The notes under the pieces are model-generated. The model had not been told where the DNA came from and did not search any database. It saw nothing but the letters and a program-made list of their open reading frames with translations. Both the position numbers and the translations under genes were made by a program. A stretch of 64,000 nt of DNA from Flavobacterium sp. HJJ (GTDB lineage: Bacteria; Bacteroidota; Bacteroidia; Flavobacteriales; Flavobacteriaceae), in NCBI RefSeq assembly GCF_015351475.1, contig NZ_JADKPR010000012.1, positions 79,102-143,101 of the forward strand, read 5' to 3'. Below are positions 54,116 to 61,839 of this stretch, piece after piece; the stretch's first letter is position 1, and each line of letters starts with the position of its first letter.

Positions 54116-54171
54116 TTTAATATTATTTAAATGATTATTATGTATGTCATACAGCTATTGTAAGACGGGTG

Positions 54172-54179
54172 CAAAAGTA
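54172..54179 (-). promoter_or_regulatory. -7 element of rpsO
   Basis: CAAAAGTA on the plus strand is TACTTTTG on the minus strand, matching TAnnTTTG. The region where the -33 element would fall is a 14-bp tandem repeat (54187-54214). Confidence 0.5.
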
Positions 54180-54186
54180 AGTAATA

Positions 54187-54214
54187 ATTATGAATTGTGA
54201 ATTATGAATTGTGA
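54187..54214. repeat. 14-bp tandem repeat at the rpsO promoter
   Basis: Two perfect copies of ATTATGAATTGTGA (54187-54200, 54201-54214), then a partial third. It is the reverse-complement variant of the repeat before ftsL. It lies over the expected -33 zone of rpsO and just downstream of the TonB-C gene. Confidence 0.8.
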
Positions 54215-54220
54215 ATTATT

Positions 54221-55180
54221 TTAATGTGCGTTTTGGATTGTAATAGGTAAAGTGTAAAGACAATTTACTTTTTGTCCTTTTTGTTCTCCTGGATTCCAAT
54301 TTTCACAATTTGTTAAAACACGTAATGCTTCGTCACCAGTTCCGTAACCAATATCTTTGATTAGCTTTGGCTGTATTATTTTACCGTCTTTGCCGACTGT
54401 AAATCTGACGTAAATTTTACCTGACAAAGACAAAGATCTGGCATTGTATGGCATTGTATAATTTTGGCCTATGTATTTGTAGAAATTCATAATTCCTTTT
54501 TTGGGTTCAGGTTTTTTTTCTAAAATTGTGTAAACAGTTTCTATATTATTTTCATCCACCGTTTTTCCCGAAATAAATTGGCCATCTTTATAACTTTCTG
54601 TGTATTTTATTTTTGGGTTAATTATCCAGCCAGACCAAATGCCATCTTTGAATCCGTCTTTAATGCTCCCAGTTCCAAAAAATTTCTCATCACTTTCCTC
54701 ATAGACGCCATTTCCGTCTATTACTTTTTGTACTCCGTCTGCATTCCAAAATTGATTAATTTTATATTTATTGTTTTCCTTTTTATCTGTATTGTCTGAA
54801 ATGTATTCTCCTTCTAGTTTGTAATTTCCATTTTCATACCATCTGTATTCTTTGCCATTTGGATGGTTATTAACAAAATTTAAAACTGATTTTTTATTTC
54901 CGTTTTCATAAAAAAAAACACATTGCCCTTCTTTTGTAAGGTGCTCATTTGTTGTTGATGTTCCTTTCATAAATGTTTTCCCTGATTTATAATAATCATT
55001 GATTTCGTAGATTTTTTTTCTTGTATTGTAATCTTTGATTATTCGGATATAGACATAATCTTGATTGCTTGTTTCAGTGAAGAGCGAATCCAATAAAATG
55101 GCTTTGTCATTTGGAGAAATTTGTGAAAAAGATAATTTTGGCACAAAAAGGAATAATATAGAAAATAAAATTAGTCTCAT
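54221..55180 (-). CDS. MORN-repeat protein with C-terminal TonB domain
   Basis: A 319-residue exported protein. A signal peptide (about 1-19) leads to a series of MORN/YwqK-type repeats (about 75-210), visible as GQCVFFYENGNKKSVLNFVNNHPNGKEYRWYENGNYKLEGEY. The C-terminal 85 or so residues are a TonB-C domain (MPYNARSLSLSGKIYVRFTVGKDGKIIQPKLIKDIGYGTGDEALRVL). It has no N-terminal membrane anchor other than the signal, so it is not a classical TonB energy transducer. Such proteins in Bacteroidota probably bind periplasmic partners or cell wall. It is monocistronic, or just downstream of the GAF gene's terminator. Confidence 0.82.
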   Translation of the reverse strand: MRLILFSILFLFVPKLSFSQISPNDKAILLDSLFTETSNQDYVYIRIIKDYNTRKKIYEINDYYKSGKTFMKGTSTTNEHLTKEGQCVFFYENGNKKSVLNFVNNHPNGKEYRWYENGNYKLEGEYISDNTDKKENNKYKINQFWNADGVQKVIDGNGVYEESDEKFFGTGSIKDGFKDGIWSGWIINPKIKYTESYKDGQFISGKTVDENNIETVYTILEKKPEPKKGIMNFYKYIGQNYTMPYNARSLSLSGKIYVRFTVGKDGKIIQPKLIKDIGYGTGDEALRVLTNCENWNPGEQKGQKVNCLYTLPITIQNAH

Positions 55181-55272
55181 TTTTTGGTTTGGTTAATGTT
55201 TTTTATCTGAATAAAGATTTTTGTAAAATTATAATTCTGTTTTGTAAATATAAAATTACAATTATTTTTATA

Positions 55273-55311
55273 AAAAAGAAAGGCTGATTAAACTAACCAG
55301 CCTTTCTTTTT
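55273..55311. terminator. Terminator after the GAF gene
   Basis: AAAAAGAAAGGCTG (55273-55286) pairs perfectly with CAGCCTTTCTTTTT (55298-55311) around an 11-base loop, with A/T tracts. Confidence 0.88.
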
Positions 55312-55333
55312 ATTATGCTTTGAGCGCGTAATC

Positions 55334-55789
55334 TTAAAACAACTTTGCAATTTCCTGATTCACAAATTCCAAAAAGCGTTCATCTTCTTCTGTAAACGGA
55401 TCGATTACATGGCTGTCAATATCAATTTGGCCAATGTTTTCGCCGTTCACAAAAAGAGGTACTACGATTTCTGACTTTACTGTAAAACTGCACGCAATAT
55501 AATTGTCCTGTGCGCTTACATCTGGAACGACAAAATTATTATTGGAAACCGCAACTTGTCCGCATATGCCTTTTCCGAATGGAATAACAGTATGATCGGT
55601 TTCAGCTCCCACATACGGACCAAGGTGAAGTGTTTTGGTCTCATGATTAGCAAAATAAAAGCCTACCCAGTTGTAGTAAGAAATGGATTCGCTCAAAAGC
55701 CGGCATATAGACAAGAGTTTTTCGTCTCTGCTAAGAGTTGTATTTAATGTTATTTCGGTTACTTTTGGCTGTAGTTCTTGAAAAGTCAT
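55334..55789 (-). CDS. GAF-domain protein, probable free methionine-(R)-sulfoxide reductase
   Basis: A 151-residue single GAF domain protein. The segments WVGFYFANHETKTLHLGPYVG, GKGICGQVAVSNN and YIACSFTVKSEIVVPLFVNGENIGQIDIDS follow the pattern of fRMsr (EC 1.8.4.14), which reduces free methionine-R-sulfoxide. Two of the three cysteines used by that family are present, in GKGICG (near residue 77) and in YIAC (near 101); the one in between is missing. Two cysteines can suffice, so activity is plausible. It is divergent from xrtF and cytoplasmic. A different ligand-binding GAF role cannot be excluded. Confidence 0.8.
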   Translation of the reverse strand: MTFQELQPKVTEITLNTTLSRDEKLLSICRLLSESISYYNWVGFYFANHETKTLHLGPYVGAETDHTVIPFGKGICGQVAVSNNNFVVPDVSAQDNYIACSFTVKSEIVVPLFVNGENIGQIDIDSHVIDPFTEEDERFLEFVNQEIAKLF

Positions 55790-55806
55790 GTTTTATTATT
55801 TTTATA

Positions 55807-55814
55807 CAAAAGTA
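55807..55814 (-). promoter_or_regulatory. -7 element of the GAF gene
   Basis: CAAAAGTA is TACTTTTG on the minus strand, matching TAnnTTTG, 17 bases upstream of the start codon. Confidence 0.42.
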
Positions 55815-55838
55815 TTTAAAGCTGATTCTTTAATTGCA

Positions 55839-55846
55839 TAAATTTG
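55839..55846 (+). promoter_or_regulatory. -7 element of xrtF
   Basis: TAAATTTG matches TAnnTTTG and ends 13 bases before the TTG start codon, so the leader would be very short. Confidence 0.42.
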
Positions 55847-55859
55847 ACAAAAAATAATT

Positions 55860-56396
55860 TTGAAAAAATATTTCCAACAGTATAAACCTTTTTTAATTTT
55901 TTTAGCCGCTTTTTTTGGCTGCTATATTGTACTGACGTTTCTCTATCAGTCTTTTTTGAATAGCTTCGATACTAATGCTGTAGATACAATAACTCAGGCA
56001 GTTGCCCAAAATTCAGAAAAAGCGGTTTCTTGGTTTTTCATGCGCATTCAGGCAGAAAGTATTATTAATGAACCTTTTGTTAGAATATATTTTCAAAATC
56101 AATACATTGTCACAATAGTGGAAGGCTGTAACGGTATAAGTGTAATTATTTTATTTATTTCTTTTATTGTCGCCTTCTCGGGAAGTCTAAAGAATACGAT
56201 GCTTTTTATTTTCGGCGGAACTTTATTGATTTATATTCTCAATGTTTTACGTATTGCCCTGCTGATAGTTTTGATGTATTATTTTCCAGAAGAAAAGCAT
56301 TTGTTACACAATGTTTTATTTCCGGCGATAATTTATGGAACGGTTTTTATTTTATGGATTATTTGGGTGAATAAATTCTCGAAATATGCTAAATAA
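55860..56396 (+). CDS. xrtF: Exosortase family protein XrtF
   Basis: Integral membrane transpeptidase-like protein (178 aa, about five helices) of the exosortase/archaeosortase family, which cleaves C-terminal sorting signals of exported proteins. The active-site residues can be placed as Cys90 in VEGCNG, Arg131 in NVLRIALL and His150 in LLHNVLF, spaced as in the family. The start codon is TTG (MKKYFQQYKPF); no ATG fits. It overlaps by 11 bases the next gene, a known XrtF partner. No cognate sorting-signal substrate is visible in the window. It is compact, about half the size of EpsH-type exosortases. Confidence 0.88.
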   Translation: MKKYFQQYKPFLIFLAAFFGCYIVLTFLYQSFLNSFDTNAVDTITQAVAQNSEKAVSWFFMRIQAESIINEPFVRIYFQNQYIVTIVEGCNGISVIILFISFIVAFSGSLKNTMLFIFGGTLLIYILNVLRIALLIVLMYYFPEEKHLLHNVLFPAIIYGTVFILWIIWVNKFSKYAK

Positions 56397-56832
56397 AGTA
56401 CTTCAAAATAAAAAACATATTTTTTTTACAGTTGTATTAGTGTCTTTGTTAATGCTTGTAAGAGCTTTTGAACAGCAGTTATTTTATGACCCTTTCTTGG
56501 TTTATTTTAATGGTGATTATTTAAAATTACCGCTGCCAGAGTTTAATTCTGGATTGCTTTTTTTGGGATTATTGCTTCGTTTTTCTTTAAACACTGTATT
56601 ATCACTGGGTATTCTTTATTTGCTTTTCAAGGATAGAGAAATGATTTTATTTGCTGCTGTTTTGTATGCTTTGCTTTTCGTGATTCTAATAATCGCTTTT
56701 TTTTCCATTGTCTTTTTCTTTAAAAATGAAGAGAATTTAATACTCTTTTATGTCCGTCGTTTTTTGATTCAGCCTTTGTTTGTAATTGTTTTTATTCCAG
56801 CGTTTTATTTTCAGAAACTTAATAAATACTAG
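56386..56832 (+). CDS. Exosortase F system-associated membrane protein
   Basis: A 148-residue membrane protein with four hydrophobic helices (about residues 8-24, 58-82, 88-110, 122-140). The segments VRAFEQQLFYDPFLVYFNGDYLKLPLPEFN and LGLLLRFSLNTVLSLGILYLLF match the XrtF-associated family, which always accompanies this exosortase in Flavobacteria. Function is unknown; a role in substrate presentation or enzyme stability is inferred only from linkage. It overlaps xrtF by 11 bases. No terminator separates it from the ATP-cone gene 58 bases on. Confidence 0.83.
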   Translation: MLNKVLQNKKHIFFTVVLVSLLMLVRAFEQQLFYDPFLVYFNGDYLKLPLPEFNSGLLFLGLLLRFSLNTVLSLGILYLLFKDREMILFAAVLYALLFVILIIAFFSIVFFFKNEENLILFYVRRFLIQPLFVIVFIPAFYFQKLNKY

Positions 56833-56890
56833 TTGTTATTTTGTATCTTTAGTATGAATTTGATAAACTTATCTTTTAAATTCAGGAAAG

Positions 56891-57718
56891 ATGAAAATTG
56901 TAAAGCATTCGAAAGCTGTTGTTGATTTTAATCGTTTAAAATTGAAAGATTCTCTGCTGAAATCTGGAGCATCCCCTGATATAGTTGACGAAGTTTTGCA
57001 GATAATTGAAAGAGAAGTGTATGAAGGAATTTCGACTAAATACATTTATAAAATGGCTTTTAGTCTTCTTAAAAAAGTTTCTAAATCACATGCCGCCCGA
57101 TATAATTTGAGAGAATCTATCCGATCACTGGGTCCGGCAGGTTTCTTTTTTGAAAAATTTATCGCTCGTCTTTTTACTGCTGAAGGCTGCGAGACAAAAG
57201 TTGGTCTTATTTTGCAGGGCAAATGCGTTTCCCATGAAATTGATGTTCTGATTAAAAAGGATAATGTGATTTCTATGATTGAGTGCAAATTTCATGTTGG
57301 GCAGGATGCTGCTACTGATGTGAAAGTGCCGATGTATATTTTTTCCCGATTCAATGACTTAAAGGATAAAAAACACGAAATATTTTCTAAAAAAGACAGT
57401 ATCTCTAAATGTTTTATCGTAACTAATAATCGCTTTACTTCTGATGCTGTTAGTTTTGCGCAATGTTCGGGAATCAATTTACTGAGCTGGGATTATCCAT
57501 TGGCCAATAATCTGAAGACAAAAATAGACAGTCATCATTTATATCCCATAACTTGTTTAACAACTTTGACTCTTTTGGAAAAAGATAAACTATTGATTTT
57601 GGGTATTATTTTGGTCAAAGAAATTATTAATAATCGTGCAGATTTAGAAAAAATAGGTTTGAGTCCTAATCGAATAAGAAATGTATTGAAAGAAGCTTCT
57701 GAGTTGTGCCGCCTATAA
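56891..57718 (+). CDS. ATP-cone plus PD-(D/E)XK nuclease-fold protein
   Basis: A 275-residue soluble protein. Residues 1-80 form an ATP-cone, the nucleotide-sensing module of ribonucleotide reductases and NrdR, with VVDFNRLKLKDSLLKSGAS and AARYNLRESIRSLGPAG. Residues 82-210 look like a restriction-endonuclease-fold (Mrr-like) domain: E88 in FFFEKF, D118 in HEIDVLIKK and E131-x-K133 in MIECKFH give a full PD-(D/E)XK active site. A C-terminal helical part (about 230-275) follows. A nuclease gated by ATP/dATP is the natural reading but is unproven. It lies 55 bases before a beta-CASP MBL nuclease-like gene, with no terminator between. Confidence 0.82.
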   Translation: MKIVKHSKAVVDFNRLKLKDSLLKSGASPDIVDEVLQIIEREVYEGISTKYIYKMAFSLLKKVSKSHAARYNLRESIRSLGPAGFFFEKFIARLFTAEGCETKVGLILQGKCVSHEIDVLIKKDNVISMIECKFHVGQDAATDVKVPMYIFSRFNDLKDKKHEIFSKKDSISKCFIVTNNRFTSDAVSFAQCSGINLLSWDYPLANNLKTKIDSHHLYPITCLTTLTLLEKDKLLILGIILVKEIINNRADLEKIGLSPNRIRNVLKEASELCRL

Positions 57719-57773
57719 AGTGGGCAATGATTTTTAGAAACTTAGCATTCTTAGTAACTTAAAGAATAATAAC

Positions 57774-59126
57774 ATGAAAATCACTTGTATTGGCGGAGTA
57801 GGAACAGTTACAGGGTCCAAAACTTTGGTAGAAAGTAATGGTGTTCGTATTTTGATAGACTGCGGGCAGTTTCAAGGATTAAAATCTTTGAGGGAGCTCA
57901 ATTGGGAACCATTGCCAATTTTGCCTTCGACTATAGATTTTGTTTTGCTTACTGGTCATCTGGATCATTGTGGCTGGCTGCCACGATTGGTTAACCAAGG
58001 TTTTGACGGTAAAATATATTGTACAAGTCCAACGAAAGATATCACCAAACTGATACTTTTGGACAGTGCCAAAATTCAGGAAGAAGAAGCAAAGATGGCT
58101 AACGAGGGGAGATATTCGAAACATGAAATTGCAGAGCCTTTGTATACAGTTGCCCAGGCAGAAAAAGTTTTTCCACATTTCAAGGTGATTAGTCCGAATG
58201 AAAGTGTTGCATTAGATGCTGAGATTGAAGCTGTTTTTACTAATGCGGGTCATATTCTTGGAGCATGCAGTATAGAGCTTAGACTCGAAAACAAAGCTGT
58301 TGTTTTTTCGGGTGATATTGGAAGGGATAATGATTTGCTTATGTTTTCACCAGTAAAACCTAAAAAAGGTGATTATGTTTTCCTTGAAAGTACTTATGGA
58401 AATCGTATTCATCCAGATACCGATCCAAAAACTGCGTTAGAGATGTACATTAACAATACAATTCAAAAGGGAGGGACAGTAATAGTGCCTAGTTTTGCAG
58501 TTGAACGCGCTCAAAGTGTGATGTATCTGCTATGGCAGCTGAAGGAAGAAAAAAGAATTCCTGATATTCCTTATATTTTGGATACACCGATGGGAATTGG
58601 CATGCTGGAGCTTTTTGCCAATAATAAAAAATGGCATCGTCTGCATCAGGAAGAGTTTACCTCGATGTGTAAAATGTTTAGCATGATTTCGGATTATAAA
58701 GAAACAATAGAAGTCATTTATAATAAACAGCCAAAAGTAGTAATCGCTGCAAGCGGTATGGTTACTGGAGGAAGAGTTCTGAGTTATTTAGAACGGTATG
58801 TTGGACTGGCTGAAACTACAGTAGTTATTATTGGATATCAGGGTGAAGGTACTCGGGGCAGACAAATGCTCGAAGGTGCAGCAGATATAAAAATACGCGG
58901 AAAATATTATGAGGTTAAAGCCAAAGTGGTAGAAATCGAAACCCTGTCGGCTCACGGTGATCAAAAGGATTTAATTAATTGGCTTTCAGATTTGGAACAG
59001 AAACCTAAAAAAGTTTTTTTGGTTCACGGAGAAAATGAACCGGCCGATGAACTTAGAAAGAAAATTCAGGAAAAATATGGTTTTGATTGTGTTATTCCTA
59101 TGATGGGGCAGGAGTATGAATTGTAG
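57774..59126 (+). CDS. MBL-fold beta-CASP RNase-like protein lacking the first motif His
   Basis: A 450-residue protein of the MBL/beta-CASP family, which in archaea and bacteria includes RNases related to CPSF73. Motif 1 is in GTVTGSK...LIDCGQFQG. Motif 2 reads LLTGHLDHCGWLP (residues 58-70) where HxHxDH is expected: one His-containing position is absent, leaving T60-G61-H62-L63-D64-H65. Motif 3 is HILGACSIEL and motif 4 FSGDIGRD. The beta-CASP motifs are FLESTYGNR, SAHGDQKDL and the last His in VHGENEP. IAASGMVTGGRVLSYL is the usual RNA-specificity signature. It is coupled to the ATP-cone nuclease gene. The missing ligand makes catalysis uncertain, unless it is a sequencing error. Confidence 0.88.
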   Translation: MKITCIGGVGTVTGSKTLVESNGVRILIDCGQFQGLKSLRELNWEPLPILPSTIDFVLLTGHLDHCGWLPRLVNQGFDGKIYCTSPTKDITKLILLDSAKIQEEEAKMANEGRYSKHEIAEPLYTVAQAEKVFPHFKVISPNESVALDAEIEAVFTNAGHILGACSIELRLENKAVVFSGDIGRDNDLLMFSPVKPKKGDYVFLESTYGNRIHPDTDPKTALEMYINNTIQKGGTVIVPSFAVERAQSVMYLLWQLKEEKRIPDIPYILDTPMGIGMLELFANNKKWHRLHQEEFTSMCKMFSMISDYKETIEVIYNKQPKVVIAASGMVTGGRVLSYLERYVGLAETTVVIIGYQGEGTRGRQMLEGAADIKIRGKYYEVKAKVVEIETLSAHGDQKDLINWLSDLEQKPKKVFLVHGENEPADELRKKIQEKYGFDCVIPMMGQEYEL

Positions 59127-59184
59127 ATTTGGTTTTCTTTAAAAAAATTAACAGAAATTTGATTTTTATAAGCCTTATTAATCC

Positions 59185-59192
59185 TAATTTTG
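59185..59192 (+). promoter_or_regulatory. -7 element just before the HYC_CC_PP gene
   Basis: TAATTTTG matches TAnnTTTG and ends only 4 bases before the ATG at 59197. A TTTG at 59158-59161, 23 bases upstream, could be the -33 element. Transcription should begin at about the start codon, giving a leaderless mRNA. Confidence 0.4.
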
Positions 59193-59196
59193 CAGT

Positions 59197-59610
59197 ATGA
59201 AATTTAAGAAGCACATAAGTATATTTTTGGCTGTTCTATTATTGGTTTCCAATGCAGGACTGGCTTTCAATGTGCATTATTGCGGAGGGAAAATCTCTGC
59301 TGTTTCTTTGAATTCACCTTTGCCGTCATTAAAAAGTGAAAAAGGCTGCTGTGGTGAAAAAATAGCTGACAAAAAAGACAAATGCTGTAAAGACAAAAAA
59401 ATCGTCTTTCAGAAAAAAGCAGATAATGGAGTTGTAAAGTCATTTTCTTTCCAGTTTGATTATGCTTTTGTAATTCCTGAAACACATTCGTTTGTTTTTA
59501 CCGCTGCAGATAATTTCAAAAATAATACTGCTCTTACTTATTACTGCGATGCCAATGCACCGCCGCTTTTCAAGCTGTACAGCCAATACCTCCTTTACGA
59601 TAAGTTGTAA
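59197..59610 (+). CDS. HYC_CC_PP family exported protein
   Basis: A 137-residue secreted protein with a signal peptide (about 1-23). The defining motifs are present in order: HYC (NVHYCGGKI, near 27-29), CC (GCCGEK near 51-52), a second CC (KCCKDKK near 62-63), and PP (NAPPLFKLY near 121-124). The cysteines and lysines suggest a metal-binding, probably copper-related role, as the family occurs next to metal-transport genes. Here it precedes a TonB-dependent receptor by 62 bases and an HMA-domain protein further on, which fits. The family has no settled function. Confidence 0.85.
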   Translation: MKFKKHISIFLAVLLLVSNAGLAFNVHYCGGKISAVSLNSPLPSLKSEKGCCGEKIADKKDKCCKDKKIVFQKKADNGVVKSFSFQFDYAFVIPETHSFVFTAADNFKNNTALTYYCDANAPPLFKLYSQYLLYDKL

Positions 59611-59672
59611 TGTTTAATTGGAGCTGAATCCTTGTTTTTGGATTTGGCAGTATTAACATTATAATCTTAATC

Positions 59673-61685
59673 ATGAAAACATACAGAATATTAATTTTTC
59701 TGCTCTTGATTACTGCTTTTAATTCTTATTCGCAAGATACTTTGCGTGAAATTAAAGTGCAGTCCAAACGCAAGAGTCTGCAGAAATCATACACCTTAAC
59801 TGGTAATACAGCATTAGTTACCAAAAAAGAACTCCTCAAAGCGGCCTGTTGTAATCTGGCCGAAAGCTTTGAAACCAATCCTTCCATTGATGTTAGCTTT
59901 TCGGACGCGCTGACAGGAACTAAACAAATCAAAATGCTGGGGCTGACAAGTCCTTACCTGATGATGACACAGGAAAATATTCCGTCTGTGCGCGGCGCTT
60001 CTCAGGTTTATGGTCTCTCGTTTACACCAGGGCCGTGGATAGAAAGTATTCAAATTACAAAAGGCGCTGGAAGTGTAGTGAATGGATACGAAAGCATTTC
60101 GGGACAAATCAATACCGAATTGATAAAACCAATGTCGGAAGTACCATTTTTACTGAATCTTTACGGTTCTACCGATTCTCGTTTTGAACTAAATGCCGAT
60201 TTCAATCACAAACTTTCCGATAAATGGGCGACAAGTTTACTGCTTCACGGCAATATGCGAAATTCCAAAATGGATAATAACGATGACGGTTTTCTTGATA
60301 ATCCGCTGCAGAAACAGTTTAATCTGCTCAATCGTTACCAATATTATAATCCTGAAACGGGCTGGGTGAGTTTCATTAATCTTCAGTATATGAACGATAC
60401 GAAGCAAATGGGGCAAATCAGTTTCAATCCCGATACGGATAAAGGGACAACTAATTCCTGGGGTTCTGAAATCGATACTCAAAAGATTGATGTTTCTACC
60501 AAAATAGGCTATGTTTTTAAGGATATGCCTTTTCAGAGTTTTGGTTTTCAAAATGCTTTTTCCAGTTATGATCAAAATTCGTATTTTGGGCTGAGAAACT
60601 ACAATATCAGGCAGAACAGCTTTTATTCAAATCTGATTTTTAATTCGATTATCAATAATGAAAAAAACAAGTTTGCTGCAGGCTTGAATTTTACTTACGA
60701 CAGTTATAGTGAGTTTTACAATACTTCAGATTACAGCAGAATAGATAATACCGTCGGGGCTTTTTTTGAATATACTTATGATAATCAGGATAATTTTAGT
60801 TTCATTCTTGGAGGCCGTGCTGATTATGGGAATCGTCTGGGAGTTTTTGCAACACCAAGAGTACATGTCAAATACAATCCGTGGGAGAAAGGAGTCTTGA
60901 GAGTTTCGGCAGGGAGAGGAAAACGTTCGGCTAATATTTTTGCCGAAAATCAGACTTTGTTTGCCAGTTCCAGAACTTTTGATATCATAAATGCCGGTGG
61001 TAAATTATACGGTTTAGATCCGGAAATTGCCTGGAACTATGGATTAAGTTTTATGCAGGGTTTCAAATTGTTTAACCGAAACGGCGATATTACTGCAGAC
61101 TTTTACAGAACCAATTTTCAGAATCAGGTAGTAGCTGATGTTATGCAGAGTCCGCAGCAGGTGATTTTTCATAATCTGGACGGTGCTTCTTTTGCCAACA
61201 GTTTTCAGCTGGAATTTAATTATGAATTGGCAAAACGTCTGGAACTGCGTTCAGCTTACAAATATTATGACATCAAAACCGATTATCTGTCCGGAGAATA
61301 TCAAAGGCCTCAGCAGGCAGCTCATCGTTTCTTTGGGAATTTAGGATATGAAACAATCAGAAAGGATAAAGGACAGCAATGGAAATTTGATTTTACCTAC
61401 AATTGGATTGGAGAACAGCAATTGCCTTATACAGCTTCAAATCCTGTGGCTTATCAGCTTCCGGAACATTCACCAGCTTATTCTCTGATGAATGCTCAAA
61501 TTACCAGAGTTTTTTCTCCTAATTTTGAAGTATATGCAGGAGGAGAGAATGTCGGTAATTACACTCAAAACCCTGCAATTGTAGATTCGCAGAATCCTTT
61601 TGGTCCTTATTTTGATGCCAGCATTGTGTATGCGCCGGTATTTGGACAGATGTATTACGCGGGTTTACGATTTAAAATAAGATAA
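59673..61685 (+). CDS. TonB-dependent outer-membrane receptor (metal-linked)
   Basis: A 670-residue outer-membrane receptor. A signal peptide (about 1-20) leads to a plug domain (about 40-150) with AACCNLAESFETNPSIDVSFSDALTGTKQIKMLGL and GAGSVVNGYESISGQINTEL. A 22-strand barrel follows, with the C-terminal end YYAGLRFKIR ending in Arg. It lacks the carboxypeptidase-like (CarbopepD_reg) N-terminal domain that many Bacteroidota receptors have. A Cys pair (AACCN) sits in the plug. Its neighbours, a HYC_CC_PP protein and an HMA-domain protein, point to import or sensing of a metal such as copper, but the ligand is inferred only. No SusD partner is present. Confidence 0.88.
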   Translation: MKTYRILIFLLLITAFNSYSQDTLREIKVQSKRKSLQKSYTLTGNTALVTKKELLKAACCNLAESFETNPSIDVSFSDALTGTKQIKMLGLTSPYLMMTQENIPSVRGASQVYGLSFTPGPWIESIQITKGAGSVVNGYESISGQINTELIKPMSEVPFLLNLYGSTDSRFELNADFNHKLSDKWATSLLLHGNMRNSKMDNNDDGFLDNPLQKQFNLLNRYQYYNPETGWVSFINLQYMNDTKQMGQISFNPDTDKGTTNSWGSEIDTQKIDVSTKIGYVFKDMPFQSFGFQNAFSSYDQNSYFGLRNYNIRQNSFYSNLIFNSIINNEKNKFAAGLNFTYDSYSEFYNTSDYSRIDNTVGAFFEYTYDNQDNFSFILGGRADYGNRLGVFATPRVHVKYNPWEKGVLRVSAGRGKRSANIFAENQTLFASSRTFDIINAGGKLYGLDPEIAWNYGLSFMQGFKLFNRNGDITADFYRTNFQNQVVADVMQSPQQVIFHNLDGASFANSFQLEFNYELAKRLELRSAYKYYDIKTDYLSGEYQRPQQAAHRFFGNLGYETIRKDKGQQWKFDFTYNWIGEQQLPYTASNPVAYQLPEHSPAYSLMNAQITRVFSPNFEVYAGGENVGNYTQNPAIVDSQNPFGPYFDASIVYAPVFGQMYYAGLRFKIR

Positions 61686-61780
61686 GTGTCAATGGCAATG
61701 TCAAAAACCAATTGACAATTTCAATGTCAATGTCAAAATTTAAATTAAAAAAACAATAATAATTTAGTCTTCAAGTCTTG

Positions 61781-61808
61781 ACTCCTCGCCTTCGGGAAGG
61801 GCTGGAGT
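61781..61808 (+). repeat. GC-rich REP-like hairpin before the HMA gene
   Basis: ACTCC...GGAGT outer arms (61781-61785, 61804-61808) enclose CCTTC-GG-GAAGG, in an otherwise very AT-rich gap. The GC-rich core resembles the repetitive palindromic words common between genes in Bacteroidota. It lies in the leader of the HMA gene. Confidence 0.5.
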
Positions 61809-61839
61809 GGAGTTTTAACAATTTTTAATATTAAATAAA

